Assembly: GCA_030844895.1 (NCBI GenBank) | Contig: JAUTDX010000753.1 | Coordinates: forward strand, 1-64,000 | Direction: 5' to 3' | DNA: 64,000 bases | Source of the DNA: Ambrosia x helenae | Lineage: Eukaryota; Streptophyta; Magnoliopsida; Asterales; Asteraceae | Shown here: positions 12,566 through 24,429 of the stretch, piece by piece | Position numbering within the stretch: the stretch's first letter is position 1 | Layout of the letters: every line of letters starts with the position of its first letter | Position numbers and translations under genes: made by a program | The notes under the pieces: model-generated | Database searches by the model: none | What the model was told of the DNA's origin: nothing | The model's input: only the letters and a program-made list of their open reading frames with translations

Positions 12566-12650
12566 TCGCAATCTAGAGCGTGACTCGAACCCTCGACCTC
12601 AAAGGAGGGGGCACAAATTAATATACTAAGATACCATTGGGCTAAATACG
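12566..12650 (-). repeat. tRNA-like segment, possible SINE head
   Basis: On the minus strand, TAGCCCAATGGT resembles an A box and GAGGGTTCGAGTCACGC a B box, about 40 bases apart. No acceptor stem or good anticodon arm could be drawn, so this is a tRNA-derived fragment rather than a working tRNA gene. Confidence 0.35.
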
Positions 12651-13175
12651 CTTGGTTTTTGCCCTTTTATATAGACTTGTAAAAAAATATTTTGTGTTGT
12701 GTTGTACACTAAGGAACGCAAAAGTAACAAAAACCATTGCGACCCCCCAACTAAGTTGTTCTGGTTCCGCCACTGACGAGAATACAAGTTTATACCAAGT
12801 TAACACGATAAGACACGATAATACCTGTTTATACTAGGTTAATACAATAATACACGAACATGTTTTTCAAATCCGACACGTTGAATGAGTACCATCAAGC
12901 ATTAAAAATGTAGAATTCTACTTAGTAAAAACATACTTCAATACTCTACCCCCACAACCTATATTTAAAAAAAAAATCCTTAACATGTCTTAACATGTAC
13001 TAAACAGGTAAACAAGTATGTAACCTGTTTAGACACGTAAAGTAACAGGTATATTTCGTGTCTACCTGTTTAGGACATGAAACATGTTAAGATCATGTCT
13101 GTACATGTTAAAATGGTGTAGGTTCGTGTCGGGTATTCGTGTTTGTGTCTGAACTTGCCAGCCATAGGTGGCTAT

Positions 13176-14410
13176 TCGGTACAAATAAAATTAGCGGGTA
13201 TCCCAGCTGATATCAGATTGTATTATGACAAAACACCAACCCTTCCTACTATTTTTAAAGTAGGTTTCACAAAACCTAAATAACCTAGGTAGTTAGGGTA
13301 AATAGGGTATCAATCCAATGAGCGTGTGGTTAGTGAATGTTGTTTAGTTGATTAGACAATGGTGCTTATGAAGATGCTATATTATTTATGAAGATTGCAA
13401 GTTGTTCATTTAAGACTTTGGTTGAAAGGGGTTTTAATTAAATTCACAAAATTTGTAATTGAATTATAAGAAAATGGTAGTAAACAAATTAGATTGTAAG
13501 CAAATGATTAAAAAGATCACACCTAGGGTTCAACAATGAAGTCTAAGGTTATCACAAATGGGTCAACTAATTATGATGTAATTGGTGTTAACGGATTGAT
13601 TGCTCAATAGGCTTAGGTGTCAAGTTTCATCAGCATTCAAAAATGGACTAAACTACACTTCATTACACTAGAACATACAACCCTATGTTTGTGTTAGAGC
13701 AAGAAACCATGTTCATGACATTAGAAATTGGCACAAGATCAAATAACTAAAATGGCTTCAACATAAGATTAATCACAATCTAACACAATGGTTCAAACAC
13801 ACAATCACACAATCAAAAGTTTAAAGAAATACCCAAATGATTAAACCCTAAAACTTCAATTATTTATTTCCTAAGCATGATACAAAGAGATTAGTCACTC
13901 ATGGCTATGGAGCTTGATTCTTCAATAATGGGGTCTTGAATCTTGAAATCTTGAATAATAGGAATGATTTTGTGTTCTTGAATTGAAGGAAATGATTGGG
14001 AATAATAGGAGGGAATTGTGGAGAATAAGATGCTCAATCCTTGGTCTTCATAGTGTTTTTAAACTCCAAAATACGAAATCCCCGACTTGATCCTCATTAA
14101 AATGCATTAAAAACCAAGTTTGACTAAAAGTGCTGTAGGCTACGCCACTTTTGGTGTCGCCTACGCTAGTGGAGTCAGCGACGCCAGTTGTGGTGTAGGC
14201 GACGCCGACCCCTTTTTGGCTACACACTAATATCATTATTTTATATTGTGAGAATGATCCAGTGTTACCATTAAACATGAGTGCTACTTCTTCCATTTTT
14301 GTTACTATTTTTATTTATATTATATGTTGTTATCATTAAACATGAGTGTTGGTACCATTCCAATACTATAACCAACCAAACAATATTAGTTCTTTTTGAA
14401 TTACGGTCAT
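13176..14410. other. Intergenic, no gene seen
   Basis: AT-rich sequence with no supported coding exon. A GC-richer patch at about 14,130-14,215 carries imperfect repeats of GTAGGCGACGCC. Possibly a decayed LTR, but I saw no paired copy. Confidence 0.3.
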
Positions 14411-14417
14411 GCCCCGT

Positions 14418-14455
14418 ATTGTCGATTCCGCCGCAACGCGCGGATTTCCCACTAG
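14418..14455 (+). mobile_element. Helitron 3' end
   Basis: CCGCCGCAACGCGCGG hairpin, then ATTTCCCACTAG and a host T. The same arrangement recurs at 14,884, so the two are members of one family. The 5' end was not found. Confidence 0.55.
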
Positions 14456-14852
14456 TCACAACTAATGCGTTTATCCATTTACTTCATTGTGGGTTTCCCT
14501 TTTTGAATTTTACTTTTTTTTTTAATATATTATTTATAAACTTTTAATATTTTTCTTATGCAATATATGTTTCTATAATTTTTTGTTTGCTTTTTGTTAA
14601 CAGGTGAAACTTACTTTTACTTTAAGTGTTGCGTATATGTTTTCATTTAGATTTAAATAAAAATCGGTCCACCCCCGAATCAGTCACGATCAACAACATC
14701 GTTACCTATATTCATATTTATGGTTCTCTATTGATGTAAAACATATCTCAATATCGTTCTAGGCATTTATGTTTTCTCTCCAAATTGCTATATACGTACC
14801 GAGTATTGGTATAATACAAGTACGATAGCAAGTCCAACTGATACTAATTGAA

Positions 14853-14884
14853 TTCCCGTGGCGTAGCGCGGGGAATCCCACTAG
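14853..14884 (+). mobile_element. Helitron 3' end, same family as at 14,455
   Basis: CCCGTGGCGTAGCGCGGGG hairpin, then AATCCCACTAG and a host T. The 5' end is not identified; the interval 14,460-14,850 may be its body. Confidence 0.6.
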
Positions 14885-14899
14885 TTGTAAACTTGTAAT

Positions 14900-16600
14900 A
14901 AAAAAGTGTTTCATTCCAATCAAAACCTGTAACATAAAGACTAATATTTGGTGACTACCTACGGACACGTCCATAGTGAAATTCATTTTAGAACTTGTAT
15001 TTACATTCTCAAATTAACTTTATTCATCACGATTAGTTGGTTGTCTCAATCTATTTTGGTCACCTGATCAGAACCCGGCCAGTTTTGAGATTTTATGTGA
15101 TCAATTTATCTCAATCTATTTTGATAACTTCAAGATTCTTGACTGTTCATAATCACTTATAAATTCACCGAATATTTGTCGAATTTGAAGTTGTTGGATA
15201 CAGGAAATAATAATGTTGTTATTACATAAAAACACATATTCCAGTCACTTTCTCTTTCAAATTTTGGTGAATATTTTTACTTAAGATAGTCACATGCATA
15301 TATACCTTATTGTTGGGATTGATTTCCCAACATTCTCCTTCTGTTCATCATTCATTTTCGTGTGTTTTCTTGAGATCAACTCAAAGGCATCATTGTCTTT
15401 TTATACACCACTAGGCTTCCTTCTTTCTTCATGTGTTTCCCATCTCGGATTAATTAGGACACATATTTAAAATTTGGTCATTAAATAGAGTGTTAATATA
15501 TCATATTCAAATGTGTCTATGATGATTTACGTACTCTATTTGAGCCGTTAAAAATATGTCCCTTAAACTTTAACGAATTAAATCATTTAAACTAAATTTT
15601 ATGAGGGCGATCAAAGTTATAGTAGTAAACATAACAATTAGCAAAATTATAGTATTTGAATGAGTTTTAATAGGCAAATTTTGGGCCTATAAATACATTA
15701 TGGGTTACTTAACAACTTAATAGAAGCTGAGTTTTAAAGAACATAAGTTTAAGTATTGAATAAGTTTAATATTTTTAAAGGATATACACACACATAGGAA
15801 TTTTATAAAAAAATGTCTTCTTGAATTACGAGCCCTAGCCTGCTAGGCGGACTGCTCATAATTTGGGTGGAGCTTAATGATGATGACGATTATTATTATT
15901 ATTATTATTTGCGAAATGCTTCTTAAATTTTTAAGGAATACCAATATTATTTTCAAGTACAACACTTAACTTTTATGAGGTCAAGTATGTATATTTAAAC
16001 ATTATTTGGATGTTTGACCTAATAAATAATAATTACATACCCCACTCTACCCTTAATTTAAACAAACTACCCACTCGATTTTTAAATAATTATAAACTTT
16101 TCGTATGTTACTACTTTAAAAAAACTACGTCATAAAAATAAGCATTTGAGTATAGTATTGTTATATTTTTTAAAATTTTTTAAAAGAATTGATAGGTTAC
16201 ATGGTTAATAGTATCTAGGGTGAACAATAACTGAACATGGACCAAAAATAGTGGAAATCAAACCGAAAACTTAATTAATCAAAAACAATTAATTGAAAAC
16301 AAAATTAACCAAAAATGAGTTGTTGGTTTTTTTGTTTTGGTACACTTAGTTAATTGAAATTAACCAAACCAAAACGAAATGAAAGATACATATTTTCTTA
16401 TATTTCTAGCTTTTATAACTCTACTTCATGTATCTAATGTTTTATACCTCTATTTCATGAATTTATACCCAATATCATATATTTCTAAGCAAAAGTTTTG
16501 GAGCAAGTTGTCTTTTGGTTATTACTGAAAATCGATTGGTTACGAACATGAATTAAGTGATGACTTCGATTTCGGTTTCAATATAAATTTTATTTCAATA
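14900..16600. other. Intergenic, no gene seen
   Basis: AT-rich DNA with short microsatellites (an ATT run near 15,890-15,910) and an A-rich patch with repeated AACCAAAA words at 16,230-16,380 that looks like a degenerate repeat. No exon or element ends could be supported. Confidence 0.35.
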
Positions 16601-16612
16601 AAAAGGGGCAAA

Positions 16613-17700
16613 TTACATAAGAATAGCAGGTAGGCGGGCAACAAGCTGCGCCGCCACCCCCTTTTGGATAGAGAACCCTAATCTAGAGAAAACAAATCAT
16701 CGCCCCTGGGGAGTCGAGAAGTTGTTGTGAACCACCCGCTGGACTCTCGTCAGAAACCTGATCGCTTCCGGTGCCAATGAGCCAAAAGTGTCAAAGGCCA
16801 AAGGGACAAAAGCATGTTGGTTATCCCCGCACGCTTTAGCGTGCTTTGCCACCTTGTTCGACTCTGCTCTAAGTACCGCTTGCCTCGGCACAAACCCACT
16901 TTCCCTGAATCCCGCTAAAGGGGACACACCCGTAAGGTCCACGCATGCGTGCTTCCCACCTTCCCAGCCAAACACTAGCAGGTCAGCCGGACGTAAAGTG
17001 GACCTCCCTTCTGAGGGGTATGTAAGAAAGTTAACCGGGGCCTCTTTCTTTGCCGCGATCCCTGCTCGTCTAAGAATATCCATTAAAACGTCCCGAACGA
17101 AATCGTGCCTGTACTTAAACCCCGGTAACTCTCTACAATGGAGGGCATGCTCCCCATATTTATCCAAACACGCTTTACGGCAAACCGGACATGTTTCATC
17201 ATCCGGAAAAATGGGAATCATCAAACGATATTTAAGGATTGCTCTATATTCCACCGCTGACATTCGTTGCCCCAGTCCTTCGATAGGGATAACTGTTAGG
17301 AAATCTTGGGCGTGGGGCCTCTGTATACATTCCATGACGGCTTTTTGGCGTGGGGTTAAGCAAAAATCTTCCCCCAGACTTCGGGCGATTCGACAATAAA
17401 GAGCATTCGCCAAGGTTTTCTGTGGCTTTTTGGGGGCGGTGTCTTTATTGGAGAAACCGACAAAATCAAAGTCAGGGAGATATTCATGCAGGTGTTCCAA
17501 CGCGCAAACATAATCTGGATCCGTGTTATCAACCCCGCTGTTACGTAAAATATGGTCTTGTAACCCCAGGATTGAGATCTGGATGCCACAAAGGCATAAG
17601 TGGCTACATCCCGGGCCGAGAGAAGGCCCAACCCACCATGCCGCATCGGTAAGGTTGCGACCCGCCACTGAAGGTCCCCAAAATATGGCCCCCACAAACT
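16613..17700 (-). pseudogene. C-terminal CCHC plus restriction-like endonuclease part of the retroelement
   Basis: This continues the upstream RT after frame shifts near 17,700 and 17,585. It includes DLQWRVATLPMRHGGLGLLS, then CPVC, ten residues, HALHC (a CX2C-X10-HX3C knuckle), KYRHDFVRDVL, and LRPADLLVFGWEGG followed by ACVDLTGVSPL, which resembles the R/PD...D core of a PD-(D/E)XK nuclease. A TGA at about 16686 interrupts the frame shortly before the end; beyond it the same frame reads FVFSRLGFSIQKGVAAQLV to a TAA. The three truncated copies in the window preserve that tail, confirming it belongs to the protein. Nuclease assignment is by motif only. Confidence 0.7.
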
Positions 17701-17709
17701 ACAATATCT

Positions 17710-19635
17710 TCAATTGCCTCCCGGAGGCCTTTCAAAACATGAGACAGCGCTGCCTACAAAGGGGGGCTGGCATGTTCGTAAGCCGAAAAGCAGCTTTGCG
17801 ACCCCCATACATGATCTGAGTAGGAGGAGCTCGCTTTGAGGATCCCGCAGACGAGGGAGGAGCCCCAAAAGGTCCACAGCCCGTGACGCCCTTTTAGTAG
17901 ACAAATCACATATGAAGCTAGCATCGCGGCTAACTGCCCCTCCTAGCAGTTTGACACCTCTCTCAGGCCGTCCAATATCACTGGGGAATAGCCCTGGCCT
18001 AGTCTTCACTCCATCGCAGGTTGGCCAGAAAATCTCTGTTTTCCTGATATTAAGGTTGAGCCCCAATGGTGGTCCTTCTGAACTGATGATTTCCAGGGCC
18101 TTAGCAACCTGCACAACGTCCCCGATGATCGTCCCATCATCTAAGTACCAAGCGTGGAAGGGGAGGTTGCAGTTTTCCTGCACCTGGCGCACTAGGGGGT
18201 GTAAGGCAAGGGAAAAGAGCAAAGGTCCCAAGGGGTCCCCTTGCTGAACCCCCGTGAAGGCTCCAATGCGTTCATCCCCAACATATAACCTAGCTGGTTG
18301 GGCATACAAAAATTTGACCCACGGAAAAATGGAGGGGCAATGGCGATGGACTTCCCGTAACAAAACAGATCGGTCAACTACGTTGAAGGCGTTAGAAAAA
18401 TCAACCGTGAGCATGGCCAAAGAGCCGTCTGCATGAAAGGAACTGAGGAACCTGTTAGCACTATGCAACACGGCCTCTGCCCCATTGGGGATTCCCACAC
18501 CGAATTGGTAGTCTCCCAAGTAGCTAGTAACTTCTTTACCGACTTTCTTCATGGCTACTTTGGAGACCAACCTTCTCCATATGGCCCCCACAGCAATGGG
18601 GCGGATCCCATTATCAGGCTTTAACAACGGGGTCAGTGGGGCTGAAGCAATAAATTCAGCGAGCACCCCGGGACACAACCCCCCTAACCACAGATTGACC
18701 ACATCGGTGATAGCGGAAAGCAGTCCTAAAGCAGTCGCCGACCCCTCCCCGCTAAGGGCATCTAGCAGGTGTTGAGCCCGTAAGCCGTCTCGGCCACAGG
18801 ATGTCCCTTTCGGGAATGACTTCACACACCTGTAAACGCAGTCTTCATCCACTGATAATGCAGGGTGGGGTAGAGGGCTAGACGGTAGGGTTGGCGGTGA
18901 AACAATGGGATGTTTGTCGATTAGGGCTTGCATGGTAGATTCCCCAGGTGGAGCTACCCCACTGGAGCACAACACCTTAACAGCGGCGGTGAAGTGCCCA
19001 TCCCTGACTTTTCTGAGACATTGCTTGATATTTGGGTCAACTTCCTTGTCCTTTTCCCCCCTCCGTTGCGCTCCCCCACCATGCGAGACCTCTTCCCCCG
19101 TTTGGAGGAGCGACGTAACCAAGTCGTCAAAACCAGAGCCGTCCTTCCATGTTGCTAAGGCCCGCATAATACTATCACATTGCAAGGACTTCCTGTTACC
19201 TGACCTCCGTTCCTGTCTAGAAGACGGAACGACCACCTTAAGAGTACATCGTGGTAAGAGTAAAAGTTTGACTCAGCTTTCAACAGACCCAGGAGAAGCC
19301 ACTACTTTACGAATTGCGCCCGTCAAAGCCTGAGCAAATGCTAAACGACAACTTGGGGGGAATACTCTTAACGGTCCGCACCGGGATGGGGAAAACCTGA
19401 TCGAGGAGAGTGACATCCCCACCACTCCTTGTTGGGACCTAGGATCACAGCTCACCCCAGGATCCCGAGGCCTTAGGATCCCCACAATAAAATCCCCATT
19501 CGAGCCAGACTTTCCAGAGAAGATGGAGACACCATCCGGGTGATGGCAACCCCTGCTAAGGGCATGTGTCTTCATGCACCTCCCACACAACCAATATCCA
19601 AAAACCCGCAGGGTTTCCCCCACATTTGTAAACAT
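17710..19635 (-). pseudogene. Reverse transcriptase domain (N-terminal and RT part) of the retroelement
   Basis: One reading frame runs from 19635 to 17710, interrupted only by TGA at about 19275 where the frame otherwise reads VES(stop)VKLLLLPRCTL; a Trp TGG is the likely ancestral codon. N-terminal CGRCMKTHALSRGCHH may bind zinc. RT blocks in order: PLLKPDNGIRPIAVG (block 1), LTVDFSNAFNVVD (motif A, catalytic Asp), GVQQGDPLGPLLFSLALHPL (motif B), AWYLDDGTIIGD (motif C, both Asp present), LGLNLNIRKTEIFWP (motif D) and GVKLLGG (motif E). The catalytic core is intact; the breaks lie outside it. The frame fails near 17,730 (CFER region) and continues in other frames downstream. Confidence 0.85.
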
Positions 19636-19719
19636 CTCTAAATCGCTGGAAAGCGCGTTTCTAAAGAAATCCTTTCGATCAGGGGTTGAGGCTAATAACC
19701 CATCCGAACCGAACCGTGC

Positions 19720-21620
19720 ACACCCCTGCAGTGTTTATGTTCCCCGTCATATCGCGCGGACACCCATCTAGTTTTTATATATAAATGGATTGGAGCCGTC
19801 GGTCAAATTAAAAACCGGCTATATAAATAGTCCGGTTTAATCAGTTTAAACAACCTCCGCTATATCCCAGTGGTCACTTGGTCGGACCAGATTGAAATTT
19901 TTTTCCTTTTGAACTCTCATTAACGGTAAATTTACTAAATTACTCACTCTTTATTTTTTTTGTTTTATCGATTGTAGAGTTCACATGTTATTAATTCCAC
20001 ACACACAATATAAGATTTTTTTTTTTTTTTAATTACGAAAGTAATCCGTCTTCAACAAGTTCAAAACCAACCCGATTAGTGCAGTGGCGAAACCAACCCC
20101 CTCTAGATCCACCACTGGATTAGTGGACTTGTGATCGAAACAATCGGTAAGGTCATAAAAACTTAGGTTTTAAATGTTAATTAGATGGCTTAGGAATTGC
20201 TGGTTTTGTTTTATATGGAGTATAAAAGAAGGTTAAATAAAGTGACATGTACCACATATATGCAATGAATGTGACAACAAAATTGAATAAATGAGTTTAT
20301 ACCAGTTTGATGTTTAGTGGTTGATGGAAGTCAGATTAACAGATGTTGGGGCTGCTAGTATGAAAGCTTTTGTCTGCTTATGTTGTTAGAAAATTGACAA
20401 GAGAGACAACACTTTTAGGATTCAGTTAAGGCAGCCATGGTTACAAGTCTACATGGTGTATAGCTACTTCTGTATAAATGCCTATGCCGCCTCCTAGCTA
20501 TATATTTATTTATATTATTTATATATATATAAAAGAATCAAACTAGCTTGAACCACAAAACATGTTTTAATAAGAACCTTGAGAACTTCAAAACTAAATA
20601 TAATAATACGCGTGTTATTAGTTCTACTGTGATGGAGAAAAAAAACATTATATGTAATTCCCATATTATTTGATATGTTATTCATGTTGTTTGGTTTATT
20701 TGTGAACGGGTCAAAGAGATGCATATATTCAAACATAACTTTGTGGTATTTGTACTTCTTTTTCGTCTTGTTTGCATATAAAAATATTCATATATGAATC
20801 TAATTATTTTTCTGTATAAACAATGCATGTTCGCATGTGAGTTAACACGTACTTTCTAAAATTCTTATTTAAATCATTTTATGCGTATCGAGAGAAATTC
20901 ACTAATGTCACCGAGCCAAATGCCTATTGAGAGACATGTTTTATGTGAGGGAATATTTAATTGAGAATCACATATTTTGCGTCTATTTGAGAACCAATAT
21001 ATGAATCATTCAATGGTTTTATTAATGTCTTAGAAAATAGTAACATCCGTGTAACCTAAACTTTTTTACTCATTTAGTATATATATATATAACTAGAAAA
21101 ATAATTATGTATACTAAAAGATGAAATAAAAGATAGTACGGAGATTTTAGCCTAGTTCATTGACTAGTCATTGTTAAATTAGTTGATTTAATTGAATCTC
21201 AAATAGACTAAATTTAGTAGTTAAATGTTGGAGGTAGGCGTGATGTCGACATAGATAGATGATGGTGATAGATAATGAAATCGTTTATGTTGTGTAATCG
21301 ACTAAATCGAGTATGTGCTCATGGTTAATAACTATGAAAATTGAAAATATAAATAATATTAAAAAAGGTATGAGAAACGTAGACAGCCCAATAAATATCA
21401 GGCCCAACCCACTTAGTGTCTGATATTTTAACTCTAGCCCTTTGAAAAATCTTTTCTTCTGGTTTTGACTATTCACTATTAGGGTGGGCCCAAGCCAACC
21501 CACCGGTTTGGAACTAATTTGATTTTTTTTTTTTAAGATTACCGTTAAACCATCCCAACGGAATCATAACCATCAAACCGTTCTCTACTTTTTTTTTTAA
21601 CCATAATTTTTACTTCTCAT
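19720..21620. other. Intergenic, no gene seen
   Basis: AT-rich, no supported exon. Near 19,708-19,731 an ACCGAACCGTGCACACCCC word resembles the end of a hAT-type repeat and may mark the upstream neighbour of the retroelement. A GGTTTG/AAACCG-rich patch at about 21,490-21,600 abuts the truncated copy at 21.6 kb. Confidence 0.35.
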
Positions 21621-21833
21621 TAAAACAAAATACGAAACTTACATTATAATACAAGGTAGACGGGCAACAAGCCGCACCGCCACCCCTTTCTGAATTGCAA
21701 ACCCTAGTCTACTAAAGACAAATTCTTGCCCCCGTGGGGATGAAACATTGTTGTGGACGACACGTTGGACCCTGGTTAAGAAACGAATAGCTTCTGGCGC
21801 CAGGGAGCCAAAGGTGTCGAAGGCCAGCAACAA
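21605..21833 (-). mobile_element. 5'-truncated copy of the YLDD retroelement
   Basis: The minus strand encodes LAFDTFGSLAPEAIRFLTRV, then a short VVHNN region, then QEFVFSRLGFAIQKGVAVRL and the terminal LPCIIM with stop. This is the last 60 or so codons of the 16.6-19.7 kb element, without its premature stop. It starts abruptly in the middle of the protein and ends at the same 3' position, the pattern left by target-primed reverse transcription. Confidence 0.8.
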
Positions 21834-22174
21834 AAGAAAATCCCGAATACGGTGCTATTTCAATTGATTCGAAATGTCAAGTGGGCCAGATGAGGGAAAA
21901 AAACCCAATGACCGATAATTAAGCGGCACTTGATGATTATTTACGCTCAACTAGTTCAGGTTCAGATGGTTACGAGTAAAATATCACCTTTTGTATTTTT
22001 TTATTTTTATTTTTTTGCTCTAAAGTTTTTGTAATTTTATAAGCTTTTAAGCACTAATCAAAAAGTATTTTTACTTAATTGTATTTGTTTTAAATTAAAT
22101 ATTGTACCAAAAAAAGGTTTTGAAACTGGTTTGGCCCAAACCGCTTTTAAATAATATGACCTTGTTTGTTTTTC

Positions 22175-22320
22175 ACGGTGACTCGCAGAGCCCTAAGAAC
22201 CAAGGGTTTGTATTTAGCAAGATAGGATTTGCGATTCAAGAGGGGATAGCGGCGCAGCTTGTTGCCCGCTTACCCACCATCTAAATTTAACTTGTTTTAT
22301 CTTGGTAATGAAATTAACCA
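22175..22320 (+). mobile_element. 5'-truncated copy of the YLDD retroelement
   Basis: On the plus strand, QGFVFSKIGFAIQEGIAAQL and VARLPTI followed by TAA match the extreme C-terminus of the retroelement, then ATTTAACTTGTTTTATC and TAATGAAA. Only about 35 codons are left. The orientation is opposite to the copy 350 bp away, so it is an independent insertion. Confidence 0.75.
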
Positions 22321-22410
22321 AAGAACCTAGTAACATTTTATCTTACTCTTTAACTTTAATTTATAAACATAGAAATATCTTTTTTTTTACAATAAATATC
22401 TTTTTTGTGT

Positions 22411-22454
22411 CATAAAACCATTCACTGTCCAATAACGAAATATGGATTAAAATA
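22411..22454 (+). repeat. 44-bp direct repeat, copy 1
   Basis: Starts GTCATAAAACCATTCACTG and ends ATATGGATTAAAA; repeated at 22598-22641 with one mismatch. Too long for an ordinary target duplication; a local duplication is more likely. Confidence 0.85.
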
Positions 22455-22597
22455 TCTTTTAAACTAATATGATGTTGTTTGGTTTTCAAGTCCAGCCTAT
22501 CCAACTAGAGAACCACTAGTGTGACGAGTGCGACAAGTTTTCTACATTGTTGTCATATAACTGTTCTTTTTTTTTTTTTTGGAACAGCTATTTTTTT

Positions 22598-22641
22598 GTC
22601 ATAAAACTATTCACTGTCCAATAACGAAATATGGATTAAAA
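22598..22641 (+). repeat. 44-bp direct repeat, copy 2
   Basis: Second copy of the repeat at 22411, followed by a (GT)n and poly-T tract (about 22651-22685). Confidence 0.85.
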
Positions 22642-22689
22642 GGCACATGATGTGTGTGTGTGTTTTTTTTTTTTTTTTTTTTTTTGTGG

Positions 22690-24400
22690 GGATGGTAACC
22701 AAAGCTTTTGTACTTAAAGTGGGCAGAGATGGTCATTGATAAGAAAACTAGTACATATATTATTGCAAAAAGTACATGATAGTGAAACAACATATTACCA
22801 TGGAAGTAGATTAACTTCTTTTTTTTTTTTTACCACAGGGTTGAAATATAAATAATTAACTGCATAGTTTATAATGTGCATTAACTGCAAATAATCTTAC
22901 TTTCTAATAACAAAATCAAATAAGAACAGGTGATCTGGGCAACCCATTCAACCCATTGAGGATAAAATCGGCTCATTTTTAACTAAATGGACAAGACCTC
23001 GACTAGTTTCTGTACAGAAAACTCATTCGTGGGTTAAAAAAAGCCGTTCAATATGGACAATGTGGTGGATACTCCGGAAAGAACTTAAGTTAAGCTTGAA
23101 CAATAAACTAAAACCATAACTTGAGGATCAAATCCTTTTTCACTTGATATTTAGTTGTCCATTACTCAAAATATATAGTATCAGACCTATTCAATAGGTT
23201 TGTTAACTCAAATTGTGCCATTAAGAATCATACCTACTATAGAATTATCAAGTCCTACGGCTTGTTAATTCACAATTGTGAACCTAGTTTGTCAATATGT
23301 ACATAGATGGAATGTATATTTCAGGCATGTTTGTAAACACTTAACATCATTTGCTACAACTATCAAATCTCAACCATGTGGTTTTAACTATATATCAAGC
23401 ATTTAAAAGAAGCACGTGATGTTTGGTGGTAAGTTCATGTTTATAAGATGACAAGAGTTTAGGCTAGATAATTAAATGTACTATTTAATATGAAAAAGAC
23501 CCCATACAAATTCTAGGACAAATGCCAAAAAGGCTGTTTGGTTTTAATTTGTAATAATCATGATCTTCTTTTGTACTGCCTTGAAGTTTATATCTTAGTA
23601 TATGATATAACAAGAAAAGTCAAAAGGATATCTACCATCATTTGTGCAGGATGTAACGGAGTGAATAATAATAATACTAGAAGATGTTGTAATTATTAAC
23701 GTAACGCGCATGGACTTCCTAAACATATAAATACTCTCTAGAATTGGCATTTGGCAAGTAAAATTGACAATACATTGGATTTATGGTTACACATAAAGCA
23801 GGGATCTTTTTGAACCAGGATATAAAGAGGTTACCATTCATTTCAGATTTTCCATCTGTAGTAATGATTTAATAAATAAAGTTTGATCAGGAAATTAACG
23901 ATCAGCATAAAAATACTCGCATGAGCTTGAGAAGCCCACATAAGAAAAGGTTGGCAGGTTTGAATCTCTAAAGGAGCATGCAATAGTTGATTGGTAGGTG
24001 GAGAGTGGCTAAAGATGAAACGGAAGATGTGTATGTTAATGCCGAGATAGAAGGACTTTAGGAAATTTTTAGTGATGCTGGACTAAGTGGAAGGATAGCT
24101 GATCCATTGCAGTAGGTGGGTCAAGGGTCTCTAAAGAGCTGATTCGCATAGAGGTACACTGTGAGATGGATGACAGTAACGGCGAAAGTTCAATTAAAAC
24201 AGTATGTGCCCAGTAGACAGTAGTTGACTAGTTGTAGAACAAAAGGATGAGCACACTCAAATCGTCGACAATGTAGTTAAAAATGAAGTTAAGACAAGAC
24301 ACAAATAGGTGATAAATATTGTGGAGGAAAAAATTGAGAATCATAGCGGCGAAAGGGAAGGAATAGATGACACAAAGGTAGCGCAGAAAACAAAGGAATA
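22690..24400. other. Intergenic; right part may be ORF1/leader of a decayed LINE
   Basis: No supported exon. From about 23,930 the base composition rises and plus-strand words such as DAGLSGRIADPLQ appear between stops; this runs into the endonuclease remnant at 24.4 kb, so it is probably the 5' part of the same L1-type LINE. Confidence 0.35.
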
Positions 24401-24429
24401 TCAAAGCGGACACATGAGGGTTTCAATAA

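Larger units (their letters stand above)
11518..12675 (-). mobile_element. Probable Helitron inside the hAT element
   Basis: On the minus strand the 3' end is a CGCGC-AA-CGCGCG hairpin, then TATTAATACACCTAG followed by T. The candidate 5' end is TCTATATAAAAGGGC at 12675, resembling other Helitron starts here, although the preceding base is G rather than the usual A. The 3' end is convincing; the 5' end is tentative. Confidence 0.5.
11072..12775. mobile_element. hAT element nested in the outer element
   Basis: Perfect 8-bp target duplication ACGAGAAT at 11064-11071 and 12776-12783. Terminal inverted repeats CATCGGCGGAACCA and, in reverse, CAGTGGCGGAACCA. The body holds a probable minus-strand Helitron (11518-12675) and an A-rich minisatellite but no recognisable transposase, so it is non-autonomous. 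Confidence 0.75.
10922..13167. mobile_element. Outer hAT-like MITE split by a later hAT insertion
   Basis: Ends TAGGGCTGACAA and TTGCCAGCCATAG are imperfect inverted repeats; flanking 8-mers are GTGGCTTA (10914-10921) and GTGGCTAT (13168-13175). Both arms carry repeated ACACGAACA/CGTGTC words. The element is about 540 bp once the nested insertion at 11072-12775 is removed. No transposase. Confidence 0.6.
16585..19700 (-). mobile_element. Non-LTR retroelement: YLDD reverse transcriptase with CCHC and restriction-like nuclease
   Basis: Near full-length element on the minus strand. In order it encodes an N-terminal Cys/His cluster, a complete reverse transcriptase and a C-terminal CCHC knuckle plus PD-(D/E)XK-like nuclease, with no apurinic-type endonuclease. 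That order is the one used by R2-like (R2, NeSL, HERO) retroelements and differs from plant L1 and RTE LINEs. It is broken by two in-frame TGA codons and about three small frame shifts in G/C-rich runs. The 3' UTR is only about 30 nt after the terminal TAA at 16613. The 5' limit is approximate. G+C is clearly above the surroundings. Confidence 0.8.

Noticed and set aside
12566..12650. tRNA gene on the minus strand
   Set aside because: A- and B-box-like words exist but no acceptor stem or sound anticodon arm could be folded; recorded only as a SINE-like fragment.
16788..19333. Several plus-strand open frames of 60-200 codons
   Set aside because: They are the antisense of the GC-rich reverse transcriptase/nuclease gene and have no family resemblance.
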